DNA of 64,000 bases from Amycolatopsis tucumanensis. Lineage in GTDB: Bacteria; Actinomycetota; Actinomycetes; Mycobacteriales; Pseudonocardiaceae. Of the stretch, positions 16,099 to 24,198 are shown in pieces. Under the pieces are notes generated by a model that was not told the DNA's origin, did not search any database, and saw only the letters and a program-made list of their open reading frames with translations. Position numbers and translations under genes: made by a program. Within the stretch, counting starts at the first letter, position 1. The number at the start of each line of letters is the position of its first letter. The stretch spans positions 49,391-113,390 of the forward strand of contig NZ_JAKGSD010000003.1 of assembly GCF_021654135.1 (NCBI RefSeq). Reading direction: 5' to 3'.

Positions 16099-16687
16099 CC
16101 TGCCCCGCACACCGGCGCATCCGCCCGGCTTATGGCACCTCGCCGCGCGCGCGCCGCTTGAGCTGGCCGCCGCCCCGCGGGCGCGCGCCGCCTGGCCTGC
16201 CCTACGCAGGCGCATCCGCCCGGCTTATGGCGCCCCGCGGGCGCGCGCCGCCTGACCTGGCCGCCGCCCGCGGGCGCGCGCCGCCTGGCCTGCCCTACAC
16301 AGGCGCATCCGCCCGGCTCATGCCACCTCGCCGGCGCGCGCCGCCTGACCTGCCCCGCGCACCGGCGCATGCGCCCGGCTCATGGCACCTCGCCGCGCGC
16401 GCCGCCTGAGCTGGCCGCCGCCCCGCGGGCGCGCGCCGCCTGACCTGCCCCACGCAGGCGCATCCGCCCGGCTCATGCCACCTCGCCGGCGCGCGCCGCC
16501 TGACCTGCCCCGCACACCGGCGCATCCGCCCGGCTTATGGCACCCCGCAGGCGCGCGCCGCCTGGCCTGCCCCACACAGGCGCATCCGCCCGGCTCATGC
16601 CACCTCGCCGGCGCGCGCCGCCTGGCCGGGCCCCCGCCCCCGCGGGCCCACTCCGCCTGGCCTGCCCCCCGCAGGCGCATCCGCCCG
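16083..16687. repeat. Tandem repeat array seeded by the 3' end of the TetR gene
   Basis: About 600 bp without a gene. The block CGCATCCGCCCGGCT recurs at roughly 16115, 16211, 16303, 16368, 16460, 16522, 16579 and, partly, 16677. Full units are about 62 bp, broken by shorter units of about 34 bp that carry GAGCTGGCCGCCGCC. The first unit, CACTCCGCCTGACCTGCCCC, contains the TGA stop of the TetR gene. The last unit at about 16649 keeps the same CACTCCGCCTG form, whereas inner units read GCGCGCCGCCTG. Open frames crossing it give only Ala/Arg/Pro repeats. It lies between the TetR gene and the operator region of the next operon. Confidence 0.85.
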
Positions 16688-16738
16688 CATTCCGCTCGAC
16701 CTGCACCACCCCGCGAGCCCCCCGACACTCCTCCCCAA

Positions 16739-16772
16739 GTTGACATCACCTGATGTTGACATCACCCGATGT
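16739..16772. promoter_or_regulatory. Tandem operators with embedded -35 before the monooxygenase operon
   Basis: GTTGACATCACCTGATG (16739-16755) is directly followed by GTTGACATCACCCGATG (16755-16771). Each contains an inverted repeat ACATCA-CC-TGATGT (second copy with one mismatch). Both include TTGACA, a perfect -35 hexamer. The pair ends 44 bp before the monooxygenase ATG. A TetR-type repressor bound here would block RNA polymerase; the gene at 15463 is the likely binder. Confidence 0.85.
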
Positions 16773-16815
16773 CTCTTTTACCGTCGGCGGAGTACCAGGC
16801 AGCGAGGAGGCTTCC

Positions 16816-18270
16816 ATGCGTGAGCGGGTCCGGGTGGCGATCATCGGCGCCGGGTTCGGGGGGCTGGGCACCGCGATCGGCCTCAAGCGCGCCGGCATCG
16901 ACGACTTCGTCGTCCTCGAACGTGCCGCCGACGTGGGCGGCACCTGGCACGCCAACACCTACCCGGGCGCGCAGTGCGACATCCCGTCCATCCTGTACTC
17001 GTTCTCGTTCGCGCCGAACCCGCGCTGGAGCCGCCTCTACCCGTACCAGCCGGAGATCCGCGACTACCTGCGCCGCTGCGCCGAAGACTTCGGCATCACG
17101 TCCCATCTCCGCCTGCGCCACGAGGTCCGCGAAGCGAGCTGGCGGGACGGAGCCTGGCACATCACCACCGACCGGGGTGCCTGGGAAGCGCAGGTGCTCG
17201 TCGGCGCGATCGGCCCCTTCAGCGAACCCGCGGTGCCGGACCTGCCGGGCCTGAACCGCTTCCGGGGCACCACCTTCCACACGTCCACTTGGGACCACGA
17301 CCAGAACCTCGACGGCCGGCGCGTCGCGGTCGTCGGCACCGGTGCCTCCGCCGTGCAGATCATCCCGCAGCTGCAGCCGCGGGTCGCGCGCCTCACCGTC
17401 TTCCAGCGCACCCCGGCCTGGATCATGCCCCACCCGGACCGCCCGGTCGCCGGTCTGCCGCGCCGCCTCCTCGGCCAGGTCCCCGGCGCGCTGAGCCTCG
17501 CCCGCACCGGGTTCGACCTGGTGCAGGAAGCCCTCGTGCCGGGCCTAGTGCACCAGCCGCTGCTGCTCAAGGGCATGGAGGCCGTCGCCCGCGCCCACCT
17601 GCGCCGCCAGGTCCGTGACCCGCGGCTGCGCGCCAAGCTCACCCCGTCCTACGCGTTCGGCTGCAAGCGCCCCACCTTCTCCAACGCCTACTACCCGGCG
17701 CTGGCCCAGCCCAACACCGACGTCGTCACCGAGCCGATCAGGGAGGTGACCGAACGCGGCATCGTCACCGGCGACGGCGCCGAGCACCCGGCCGACACCA
17801 TCGTCTTCGGCACCGGTTTCCGCATGACCGACCACCCCGGCTTCGGCAGGCTGCGCGGCCGGGACGGCCGCACCCTGGCCGAGGTCTGGAACGGCAGCCC
17901 GCGCGCCTACCTGGGCACCACGGTCGCCGGCTTTCCCAACTTCTTCCTGCTGCTCGGGCCGAACTCGGTCGTCTACACCTCCCAGGTCGTCACGATCGAA
18001 GCCCAGGTCGCCTACATCCTCGACTGCCTGCGCGAAATGGACCGAAGAGGACTGTCCACACTGGAGGTGAAGGCGACCGCGCAGCAGGACTACGTGCGGC
18101 GCGTCGACCATGGCCTGCGCAACTCCGTGTGGAACACCGGCGGCTGCCGCAGCTACTACCTCGACTCCGCGGGCCGCAACTTCACCTTCTTCCCCGGCTT
18201 CAACCGCACCTTCCGCGCCACCACCCGGCGGGTTGACCTCGCCGACTACCACCTGGAGAGGACGGCGTGA
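16816..18270 (+). CDS. Flavin-containing monooxygenase, Baeyer-Villiger type
   Basis: A 484-residue FAD/NADPH monooxygenase. The FAD Rossmann motif GAGFGGLG is at about 11-18. The Baeyer-Villiger fingerprint FxGxxxHxxxW is complete as FRGTTFHTSTW, followed by the NADPH motif GTGASAVQ. It inserts oxygen into ketones or oxidises soft heteroatoms; the exact substrate is unknown. AGGAGG lies five bases before the ATG. It is the first gene of a five- or six-gene operon with close resemblance in content to the mycobacterial mymA (Rv3083) operon. It is probably repressed through the tandem operators just upstream. Confidence 0.93.
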   Translation: MRERVRVAIIGAGFGGLGTAIGLKRAGIDDFVVLERAADVGGTWHANTYPGAQCDIPSILYSFSFAPNPRWSRLYPYQPEIRDYLRRCAEDFGITSHLRLRHEVREASWRDGAWHITTDRGAWEAQVLVGAIGPFSEPAVPDLPGLNRFRGTTFHTSTWDHDQNLDGRRVAVVGTGASAVQIIPQLQPRVARLTVFQRTPAWIMPHPDRPVAGLPRRLLGQVPGALSLARTGFDLVQEALVPGLVHQPLLLKGMEAVARAHLRRQVRDPRLRAKLTPSYAFGCKRPTFSNAYYPALAQPNTDVVTEPIREVTERGIVTGDGAEHPADTIVFGTGFRMTDHPGFGRLRGRDGRTLAEVWNGSPRAYLGTTVAGFPNFFLLLGPNSVVYTSQVVTIEAQVAYILDCLREMDRRGLSTLEVKATAQQDYVRRVDHGLRNSVWNTGGCRSYYLDSAGRNFTFFPGFNRTFRATTRRVDLADYHLERTA

Positions 18271-19172
18271 TGTTCCGCATCGGCAAACCCCGCATCGACC
18301 CCCGCGGCGCCCGGCGCTACACGGAGGAGGCCTACGCGATCGCCGCGCGCGACGTGCACTTTTCCTGGGACGACGTGCCCCTGCACTACATTCCCGGCGA
18401 GCCCATGGCCACGCACCTGATCAACGTGATGCACCTGGTGCTCCCCGAGGGCGAGCGCGCCATGTCGGCGGCACTGGCCGAGGCGCTGCCGCTGATCGAC
18501 GACCCGCGGCTGCGCGAGGAGGTCACCGGTTTCGTCGGGCAGGAAGCCGTGCACGCCTCGTCCCACGAAGGCGCCCGGGGCCACCTCGCCGAGCTCGGCC
18601 TGCCCGTCGAACCGGTCGCCCGCAAGATGGACTGGCTCGTCGACCGGGTCCTCGGCGACCACGGCCTGTCCGGCAAGGCGAAGCACGCGTGGCTGTGCGA
18701 GCGGCTCGGCCTGTTCGCCGCGATGGAGCACTACACGGCGGTGGTGGGGGAGTGGCTGCTCGGCGCCGACCACCTGGAGCGCGCCGGCATGCACCCGGTC
18801 ATGCTGGACCTGATCCGCTGGCACGGCGCGGAGGAGGTCGAGCACCGCAACGTCGCCTTCGACGCCTTCATGCACGTCGACGGCGGCTACGCCCGCCGCG
18901 TGCGCACCGCGTTGATCGCCAGCTTCACCCTCGCCGTGCTGTTCGTCGGCACCGGCCGCTACCTCTACAACGCCGATCCCACCCAGGACAAGGGCGGGCC
19001 GTGGTGGCGCGAACTGATCAGCGCCACCCGCCGCGGCGTGACGCCCAAGCTGTCGATCTTCCTCACCGAGATCCCGAAGTACCTGCGGCCCAGCTTCCAC
19101 CCGTCGCAGATGGGCAGCATGGACAAGGCCGTCCGCTACCTGGCCCAGTCGCCGGCCGCCAACGCCGCATGA
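18270..19172 (+). CDS. PF10118 (COG3687) metal-dependent protein, ferritin-like
   Basis: A 300-residue protein of the PF10118 family, annotated in databases as a predicted metal-dependent hydrolase. The helical core carries two ExxH motifs, GQEAVHAS near residue 92 and AEEVEHRN near 192, plus MEHYTAVVGE near 153. This is the layout of a carboxylate-bridged di-iron site in a four-helix bundle. One hydrophobic segment follows (TALIASFTLAVLFVGTG, about 214-230). The ATG overlaps the monooxygenase stop (a GTG at 18267 is possible). Its immediate neighbour is a 2Fe-2S reductase, so an oxygenase role is at least as plausible as hydrolysis. Confidence 0.85.
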   Translation: MFRIGKPRIDPRGARRYTEEAYAIAARDVHFSWDDVPLHYIPGEPMATHLINVMHLVLPEGERAMSAALAEALPLIDDPRLREEVTGFVGQEAVHASSHEGARGHLAELGLPVEPVARKMDWLVDRVLGDHGLSGKAKHAWLCERLGLFAAMEHYTAVVGEWLLGADHLERAGMHPVMLDLIRWHGAEEVEHRNVAFDAFMHVDGGYARRVRTALIASFTLAVLFVGTGRYLYNADPTQDKGGPWWRELISATRRGVTPKLSIFLTEIPKYLRPSFHPSQMGSMDKAVRYLAQSPAANAA

Positions 19173-20158
19173 CCACCGCGGGCATGCGCCTGGCCGCGGT
19201 GGCCAGCGGCGCGTACCGGCGGGTGTTCGCCGCCGGGCCGGTCGCGCCGCTGCTGTCGCGGCCGAATCCGGTGCGCCGCACCGGTTACGACCTCGACGTC
19301 GTGGTCCAGCGAGTGCGGCAGGAGGCCGAGGACGTCGTCAGCCTGACGTTGGCGGGCGACGACCTGCCGGCGTGGCTGCCGGGCGCGCACCTGGACGTGT
19401 TCCTGCCGTCGGGGCTCCAGCGCGCGTATTCGTTGTGCGGCGATCCGGCCGAAGCGACTTACCGCATCGCCGTGCGGCGTCTCGGTGCGGGCTCGCGGGA
19501 GATGCACGACCTGCGAGAAGGCGACCGGCTCCGGGTGCGCGGGCCGCGCAATGCGTTTTCCCTGGTCGGGAACGCGCCGTCCTACCTGTTCGTCGCCGCG
19601 GGCATCGGCATCACGCCGATCCTGCCGATGGTCCGTGCCCGCCGCGGTCGCCTTGTCTACTTGGGACGGTCAAGGGCGACCATGCCGTTCCTGTCCGAAC
19701 TGGACGACGCCGAGGTCCGCCCCGACGACGAGTGCGGTCCGCCCGACCTGCGGGAGATCCTCTCCCTCGCCGAGCCGGGGGCCGCGGTCTACCTGTGTGG
19801 TCCGCCGCCGTTGATGGCCGGGGCGCAGCGGATCCTGCGCGCGATCAACCCCACGGCGTCCCTGCACACCGAGCGGTTCAGCCCGCCGGTGGTGGAGGGC
19901 GGGAGGCCGTTCGAGGTCCACCTGCGCCGCAGTGGGAAGACGGTGGAGGTGAGTGCGGAAGAAAGCGCTCTCGCCGCGATCGGCCGAGTGCTGGACGTGC
20001 CGTACTCGTGCCGTCAGGGGTTCTGCGGCACCTGCAAGGTCCGCGTGCTCGACGGCGAGGTCGATCACCGCGACCGTCTGCTCACCCCCTCCGAACGCGA
20101 CGACGCGATGCTCGTCTGCGTCTCCCGCGCCACCGGCCGTCTCGTTCTCGATCTCTGA
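19169..20158 (+). CDS. PDR/VanB-type oxidoreductase with C-terminal 2Fe-2S ferredoxin domain
   Basis: A 329-residue phthalate-dioxygenase-reductase-like protein. The flavin (FMN) domain motif RAYSLCG lies near 89-95, followed by the NAD-binding domain (AAGIGITPILPM, YLCGPPPLM) and a plant-type ferredoxin domain whose cluster ligands are CRQGFCGTC (near 278-286) and a fourth Cys in VCVSRA near 315. It passes electrons from NADH to an oxygenase. The start ATG overlaps the PF10118 stop by four bases, making that protein the likely redox partner; the flavin monooxygenase of the operon uses NADPH directly and does not need it. Confidence 0.93.
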   Translation: MTTAGMRLAAVASGAYRRVFAAGPVAPLLSRPNPVRRTGYDLDVVVQRVRQEAEDVVSLTLAGDDLPAWLPGAHLDVFLPSGLQRAYSLCGDPAEATYRIAVRRLGAGSREMHDLREGDRLRVRGPRNAFSLVGNAPSYLFVAAGIGITPILPMVRARRGRLVYLGRSRATMPFLSELDDAEVRPDDECGPPDLREILSLAEPGAAVYLCGPPPLMAGAQRILRAINPTASLHTERFSPPVVEGGRPFEVHLRRSGKTVEVSAEESALAAIGRVLDVPYSCRQGFCGTCKVRVLDGEVDHRDRLLTPSERDDAMLVCVSRATGRLVLDL

Positions 20159-20166
20159 GGAGTGTC

Positions 20167-21564
20167 ATGACTGTCGTCGACCACGACGTGACCACCGGCG
20201 TCACGGCCGCCGTGCAGGCAGCGCGGGCGGCCGCGCCGGGCTGGGCCGAGCTCGGCTTCACCGGGCGGTCCCGGCGCTTGCGAGCCTGGCGGCGGGCCAT
20301 CGCCCGGGGCGCGACCGAGCTGGCCGGGCTGATCCACCGCGAGATGGGCAAACCGCTGCCGGACGCGATGCTGGAGATCGCGATGGCGCTGGAGCACCTG
20401 GCGTGGGCCGAACGCAATGCCGAGGCCGTGCTCGGCCCGCGCACGGTGCGGCCCGGCGCGCTCACCGCCAACCACAAGTGCGTGGTCGAGTACCGGCCCT
20501 ACGGCGTGGTCGGTGTGATCGGGCCGTGGAACTACCCGGTCTTCACGCCGCTGGGCTCGATCGCGGCCGCGCTCGCCGCGGGCAACACGGTGGTGTTCAA
20601 GCCCAGCGAGTACACGCCCGAGGTCGGCCGCTGGCTGGGCGAGGCGTTCGGCGACGCGTCGGTGCTGGGGGTCGTCACCGGCGACGGCCGAACCGGCGCC
20701 GCGTTGTGCCGGTCCGGTGTGGACAAGATCGGCTTCACCGGCTCCACCGCGACCGGCCGCCGGGTCATGGCCGCCTGCGCCGAGTCGGTCACGCCGGTGC
20801 TGATGGAGTGCGGCGGCAAGGACGCCCTGCTCGTGGACGCCGACGCCGATTTGGACGCGGCCGCGGACGCCGCGGTGTGGGGCGGCATGTCCAACGCCGG
20901 TCAGACCTGCCTGGCGGTCGAGCGGGTGTACGTCCACCGGGACGTGCATGACGCGTTCCTGGAGAAGGTCGTCGCTCTGGCGCGTGGGGTGCGGGCCGGC
21001 GAGCACATCGGGCCGGTCACCATGCCCGGCCAGGTGGAGGTCATCGACAGCCACATCCGCGACGCGCTGGACCGCGGCGGCCGTGCGGTGCTGGGCGGGC
21101 CGGACGCCGTGCGGGGCCGGTTCGTCGAGCCGACGATCCTCACCGGCGTGCCCGAGGACAGCGCCGCGGTCACCGAGGAGACGTTCGGGCCCACTCTGAC
21201 CGTGACCGCGGTCGCCGACATGGACGAAGCGGTCGAACTCACCAACCGCAGCCGGTACGGGCTCGGCGCGACGGTCTTCTCCCGCCGCAACGGCGAGGCG
21301 ATCGCGCGGCGGATCCGGTCCGGCGCCGTGTCGGTCAACGCCTTCGTCGCGCACGCGACCGTGCCCGCGCTGCCGCTGGGCGGCACCGGGGCGTCCGGCT
21401 TCGGGCGGGTGCACGGCGCGGACGGGCTGCGTGAGTTCGCCTACCCGCGCGCGACCACCGCGCAGCGGTTCCCGTCACCGGTGCCGTTGACGTCGTTCCG
21501 CCGGCCGCCGTGGGCGGACACGCTGGTGCGGGTGCTGATCGCGGTCCGGCACGGGTGGCGGTGA
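20167..21564 (+). CDS. Aldehyde dehydrogenase family protein
   Basis: A 465-residue NAD(P)-dependent aldehyde dehydrogenase. The catalytic Cys is in NAGQTCLAVERVY near 246 and the general base Glu in MECGGKDALL near 217; the cofactor loop FTGSTATGR is at about 193. The C-terminus extends past the usual end with RPPWADTLVRVLIAVRHGWR, an amphipathic tail that might touch the membrane, as in lipid aldehyde dehydrogenases. A GAGGAG precedes the ATG by six bases. In the operon it would convert an aldehyde formed from the oxygenated substrate to the acid. Confidence 0.93.
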   Translation: MTVVDHDVTTGVTAAVQAARAAAPGWAELGFTGRSRRLRAWRRAIARGATELAGLIHREMGKPLPDAMLEIAMALEHLAWAERNAEAVLGPRTVRPGALTANHKCVVEYRPYGVVGVIGPWNYPVFTPLGSIAAALAAGNTVVFKPSEYTPEVGRWLGEAFGDASVLGVVTGDGRTGAALCRSGVDKIGFTGSTATGRRVMAACAESVTPVLMECGGKDALLVDADADLDAAADAAVWGGMSNAGQTCLAVERVYVHRDVHDAFLEKVVALARGVRAGEHIGPVTMPGQVEVIDSHIRDALDRGGRAVLGGPDAVRGRFVEPTILTGVPEDSAAVTEETFGPTLTVTAVADMDEAVELTNRSRYGLGATVFSRRNGEAIARRIRSGAVSVNAFVAHATVPALPLGGTGASGFGRVHGADGLREFAYPRATTAQRFPSPVPLTSFRRPPWADTLVRVLIAVRHGWR

Positions 21565-22457
21565 CCGTGGTGCTAGCGACACTGCGCGACCTCGGATTGC
21601 CGCTCCCCGGCGGGCGGACCTACCGCGTCGCGGGACGGACGGTGCTGATCACCGGCGGCGGGGCCGGCATCGGGCGGGCGCTCGCGCGGGTCCTGCACGC
21701 GCGGGGCGCGGTGGTGGCGCTCGTCGACCGCGACGGCGCCGCGCTGGAGGCGGCCGCGGAGGAACTGGGGGACCGGGTGCTCACCGCGGTCGCCGACGTG
21801 CGCGACCGCGACGGGATCGCGGAGGCGGTGCGGGGTCTGGCCGGCCGCGCGGGCGGGCTGGACGTGGTCGTCGCCAACGCCGGGGTCACCCCGCCGCCCG
21901 CGACGCTGCGGCAGATCGAGCCGGGCGAGTTCGACCGGCTGCTTGCGGTAAACGTCACCGGTGCGTTCAACACCGTGCGGCCCGCGCTGGACCACCTGAT
22001 CGCCCGGCGGGGGCACGTGGTGGTGGTGTCCTCGGCGGCGGCTTTCGTGCCCGGCCCTGGCGGCGCGGCGTACATGGTGAGCAAGGCGGCGGCCGAACAG
22101 CTGGGCCGCGCGTTGCGGCTGGAGCTGGCCGGGCACGGCGTGACGGCCGGGGTCGCCTACTTCGGGGTCGTCGACACGCAACTGGCGCGCACCACCCTCG
22201 ACGACGACCCGCTCGGGCAGGCGCTGGAGAAACGCCTGCCGCGGCCGCTGCGCCGCCGCATCACGGCGACGGAGGCGGCCACCGTGCTGGCCGACGCGAT
22301 CGCCCGCCGCGCGGGGCGCACGCTCGCGCCGGCGGCGTGGCAGCCGTGGGCGCTGCTGCGCGGGGTGGTGAACGTGGCCGCGGACGCCTACCTAGCCGCC
22401 GACCGGACGACGCAGGCGCTGATCCGCGAGCTGGAGGAGCGGGGGAAGGCGGGGTGA
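21561..22457 (+). CDS. SDR family NAD(P)-dependent oxidoreductase
   Basis: A 298-residue short-chain dehydrogenase. After a 27-residue leader the cofactor motif TGGGAGIG is seen, then VVANAGVT (NAG motif) and the active site SSAAAF with YMVSKAA. It resembles the SDR encoded next to mymA in mycobacteria. The GTG start overlaps the aldehyde dehydrogenase stop (GTGA). A role in alcohol/ketone interconversion of the operon's substrate is inferred from context. Confidence 0.9.
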   Translation: MTVVLATLRDLGLPLPGGRTYRVAGRTVLITGGGAGIGRALARVLHARGAVVALVDRDGAALEAAAEELGDRVLTAVADVRDRDGIAEAVRGLAGRAGGLDVVVANAGVTPPPATLRQIEPGEFDRLLAVNVTGAFNTVRPALDHLIARRGHVVVVSSAAAFVPGPGGAAYMVSKAAAEQLGRALRLELAGHGVTAGVAYFGVVDTQLARTTLDDDPLGQALEKRLPRPLRRRITATEAATVLADAIARRAGRTLAPAAWQPWALLRGVVNVAADAYLAADRTTQALIRELEERGKAG

Positions 22458-22815
22458 TGGCCGGTGGCCGGGGCATCGGCGGCGGCAGGGGCACCGCGCG
22501 ATGGCGGCGAGCGCCGCGCAGCAACGCGCGGCGGCGCGTTCCGTGCGGCGCGGCCCGGTCGGTTGTTCACCGGACCGCGGGCTCGCGGCCGACATTCCAC
22601 TTCACTGCGCGATCGCGCCGGGAGTTTCGGGCCGGCCGCGGGTGGTGCGCGCGTGGGGGTGCTGCCGACTCTCGCCGCCGCGTGCCGTCGCCGCCGCGTG
22701 GCGGCGCGGGTGATGATGCCGCCGCGTGCGGACGGTGGCCGTGCGACGCGCTGGCACCGCCGCCTCCCAGTGCGGGCGATGGCGCCACCTCTCCGCGCGG
22801 GCCGGTGAGGGCCGC
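22458..22815. other. Gene-free gap with short direct repeats
   Basis: About 360 bp with no convincing gene; the open frames here show no protein-like composition. GCCGCCGCGTG occurs three times between about 22675 and 22730, suggesting slippage. This gap interrupts an otherwise overlapping operon, so the esterase gene after it may be transcribed by readthrough or separately. I see no clear promoter. Confidence 0.5.
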
Positions 22816-23736
22816 ATGAGCTCGTGGCAGTCCCGGCTGCTGGCGCAGGCCACGTCCCGCACCATCCGGCCCCTGATCGCCCGCGCGCCGATCACCCCGC
22901 TCACTCTCCGGGGCGCGCGCTGGGCCATCGACCGCGCGGTCGCGGGCACTGGCCGCCTCCCGGCCGGCACCACCTGGCGCCGAATCGAACTTCCCGCGTG
23001 CGGCGCCGAGTTCGTGTGCCCCGCCGAACCGGCCGCCGTCACGGTGCTCTACTTCCACGGCGGTGGCTTCATCGCCGGCTCCGCGCGCGCCTGGCGTCCC
23101 TTCGTGGCCGGCCTGCGGATGCCCGTCCTGTCCGTCGACTACCGCCTGGCCCCTGAACACCGCATCAGCGACGCGATCGGCGACGGCCTGTCCGCCTACC
23201 GCTGGCTGATCGAGCACACCAGCACCCCGGTCGTCTTCGCGGGTGACTCCGCCGGCGGTGGGCTCGCGATCTCCGTCGCGCTGCGCGCCCGCGACGAAGG
23301 TCTTCCCGTGCCGGACGGTCTCGCGGTGATCTCGCCGTGGGCCGAACTCGGGCCGGCTCGCCCGGGCCCCGCCGACGCGCTGCTGTCGACCGCCCGCGTC
23401 GACCGGGTCGTCCGGCTCTGCGGCACCGGGCCGGAACCGTCGGCGGCGCGGGCCGACCTGCGCGGGCTGCCACCCACGCTCGTCGTCGCCGGGGAGCGGG
23501 ACCTGCTCGCCGCCGACAGCCACCTCGTCGCGCGGCGGTTGCGTGACGCCGGCGTGCCCTGCGAACTCCGCGTCTGGCCGGGACAGGGCCACGCGTTCCC
23601 GCTCGCCCGCGCCCTCCCCGAGTCCGCCGCCGCACTGGCGGCGATCACCAGTTTCCTCACTACCCGGAGCAGATCCCCATGCCCTACACCGCCGTCGGGT
23701 ACGCCGTCCGCGACAAGGTCGCGACCACCACCCTGA
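22816..23736 (+). CDS. HSL-type alpha/beta hydrolase/esterase (LipR-like)
   Basis: A 306-residue carboxylesterase of the hormone-sensitive-lipase family. The oxyanion motif HGGGF is at about 79-83 and the nucleophile in GDSAGGG near 143; the Asp is in GERDLLAAD and His in GQGHAFPL. Its relation to the monooxygenase operon recalls LipR beside mymA; it may hydrolyse the ester made by Baeyer-Villiger oxidation. The natural end is probably near SFLTT. The frame runs a further 20 or so residues of Ser/Pro/Arg sequence through the start of the damaged hydratase gene, so the original stop may have been lost. Confidence 0.85.
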   Translation: MSSWQSRLLAQATSRTIRPLIARAPITPLTLRGARWAIDRAVAGTGRLPAGTTWRRIELPACGAEFVCPAEPAAVTVLYFHGGGFIAGSARAWRPFVAGLRMPVLSVDYRLAPEHRISDAIGDGLSAYRWLIEHTSTPVVFAGDSAGGGLAISVALRARDEGLPVPDGLAVISPWAELGPARPGPADALLSTARVDRVVRLCGTGPEPSAARADLRGLPPTLVVAGERDLLAADSHLVARRLRDAGVPCELRVWPGQGHAFPLARALPESAAALAAITSFLTTRSRSPCPTPPSGTPSATRSRPPP

Positions 23737-24189
23737 ACCGGCCCGCCGCGCGCAACGGCTACACCGTCACTATGGCGGGGGCAGCAGGATCGTGGCGCCC
23801 ACGCCGACGGCCGCGCCCTGGACGGCGGCGATGACCGGCTTGTTCATTGCGCAGATCGCGATCACGCACCGGCTCAGGGGCTCCACGAAGGACTCGTCGA
23901 CTGCCGGCTCGCCACCGCGACGCGCGGTTCGGGTTCGTCTTCACCCGCCGCGGCATCGTCCCGGAGGGCGCCTCGACCTGGTTCCTGCCGAGGCCGGTGG
24001 GCATGGCGAATTCGCGACCGGCTCGCCGGCCGCGCGCACGAGCTGGCGCGTGAACTGGCCACCACGGTCGCCCCGGTGTCGGTCGCGCTCACCCGGCTCA
24101 TCGCGGAGATCCTCACCAGCCCGGACGCCGACCTCCCCGGGCGCGTCCGCACCGACCTGCCGGACCACCTGACCTGGCCCGGAAGTTAG
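23679..24189 (+). pseudogene. Enoyl-CoA hydratase pseudogene with an inverted internal segment
   Basis: The plus strand starts as a normal crotonase (MPYTAVGYAVRDK then TLNRPAARNGYTVTMA, to about 23777). From about 23779 to 23900 the hydratase sequence is read on the minus strand: VDESFVEPLS, then MNKPVIAAVQGAAVGVGAT and ILLPP. Plus-strand sense then resumes with DCRLATA and ARFGFVFTRRG, IVPEGAS and WFLPRPVGMA, with a one-base loss near 23918, and ends in RELATTVAPVSVALTRLIAE to the TAG at 24187. About 60 residues before the inverted part and much of the region after PVGMA are missing. The right junction lies at the palindrome GTCGAC. No intact product is possible. Confidence 0.88.
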
Positions 24190-24198
24190 GGTTGCCCG

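Noticed and set aside
16083..16687. Repeat array considered as a CRISPR
   Set aside because: Units are adjacent and degenerate with no unique spacers, repeat length varies between about 34 and 62 bp, and no cas gene is near.
16158..16749. Open frames on both strands through the array
   Set aside because: They encode only repeated Ala/Arg/Pro/Gly sequence, occur in several frames at once and follow the DNA repeat.
22464..22808. Frames in the gap before the esterase
   Set aside because: Composition is Arg/Gly/Ala-rich without predicted structure and several frames are open at once, as expected in very high GC DNA.
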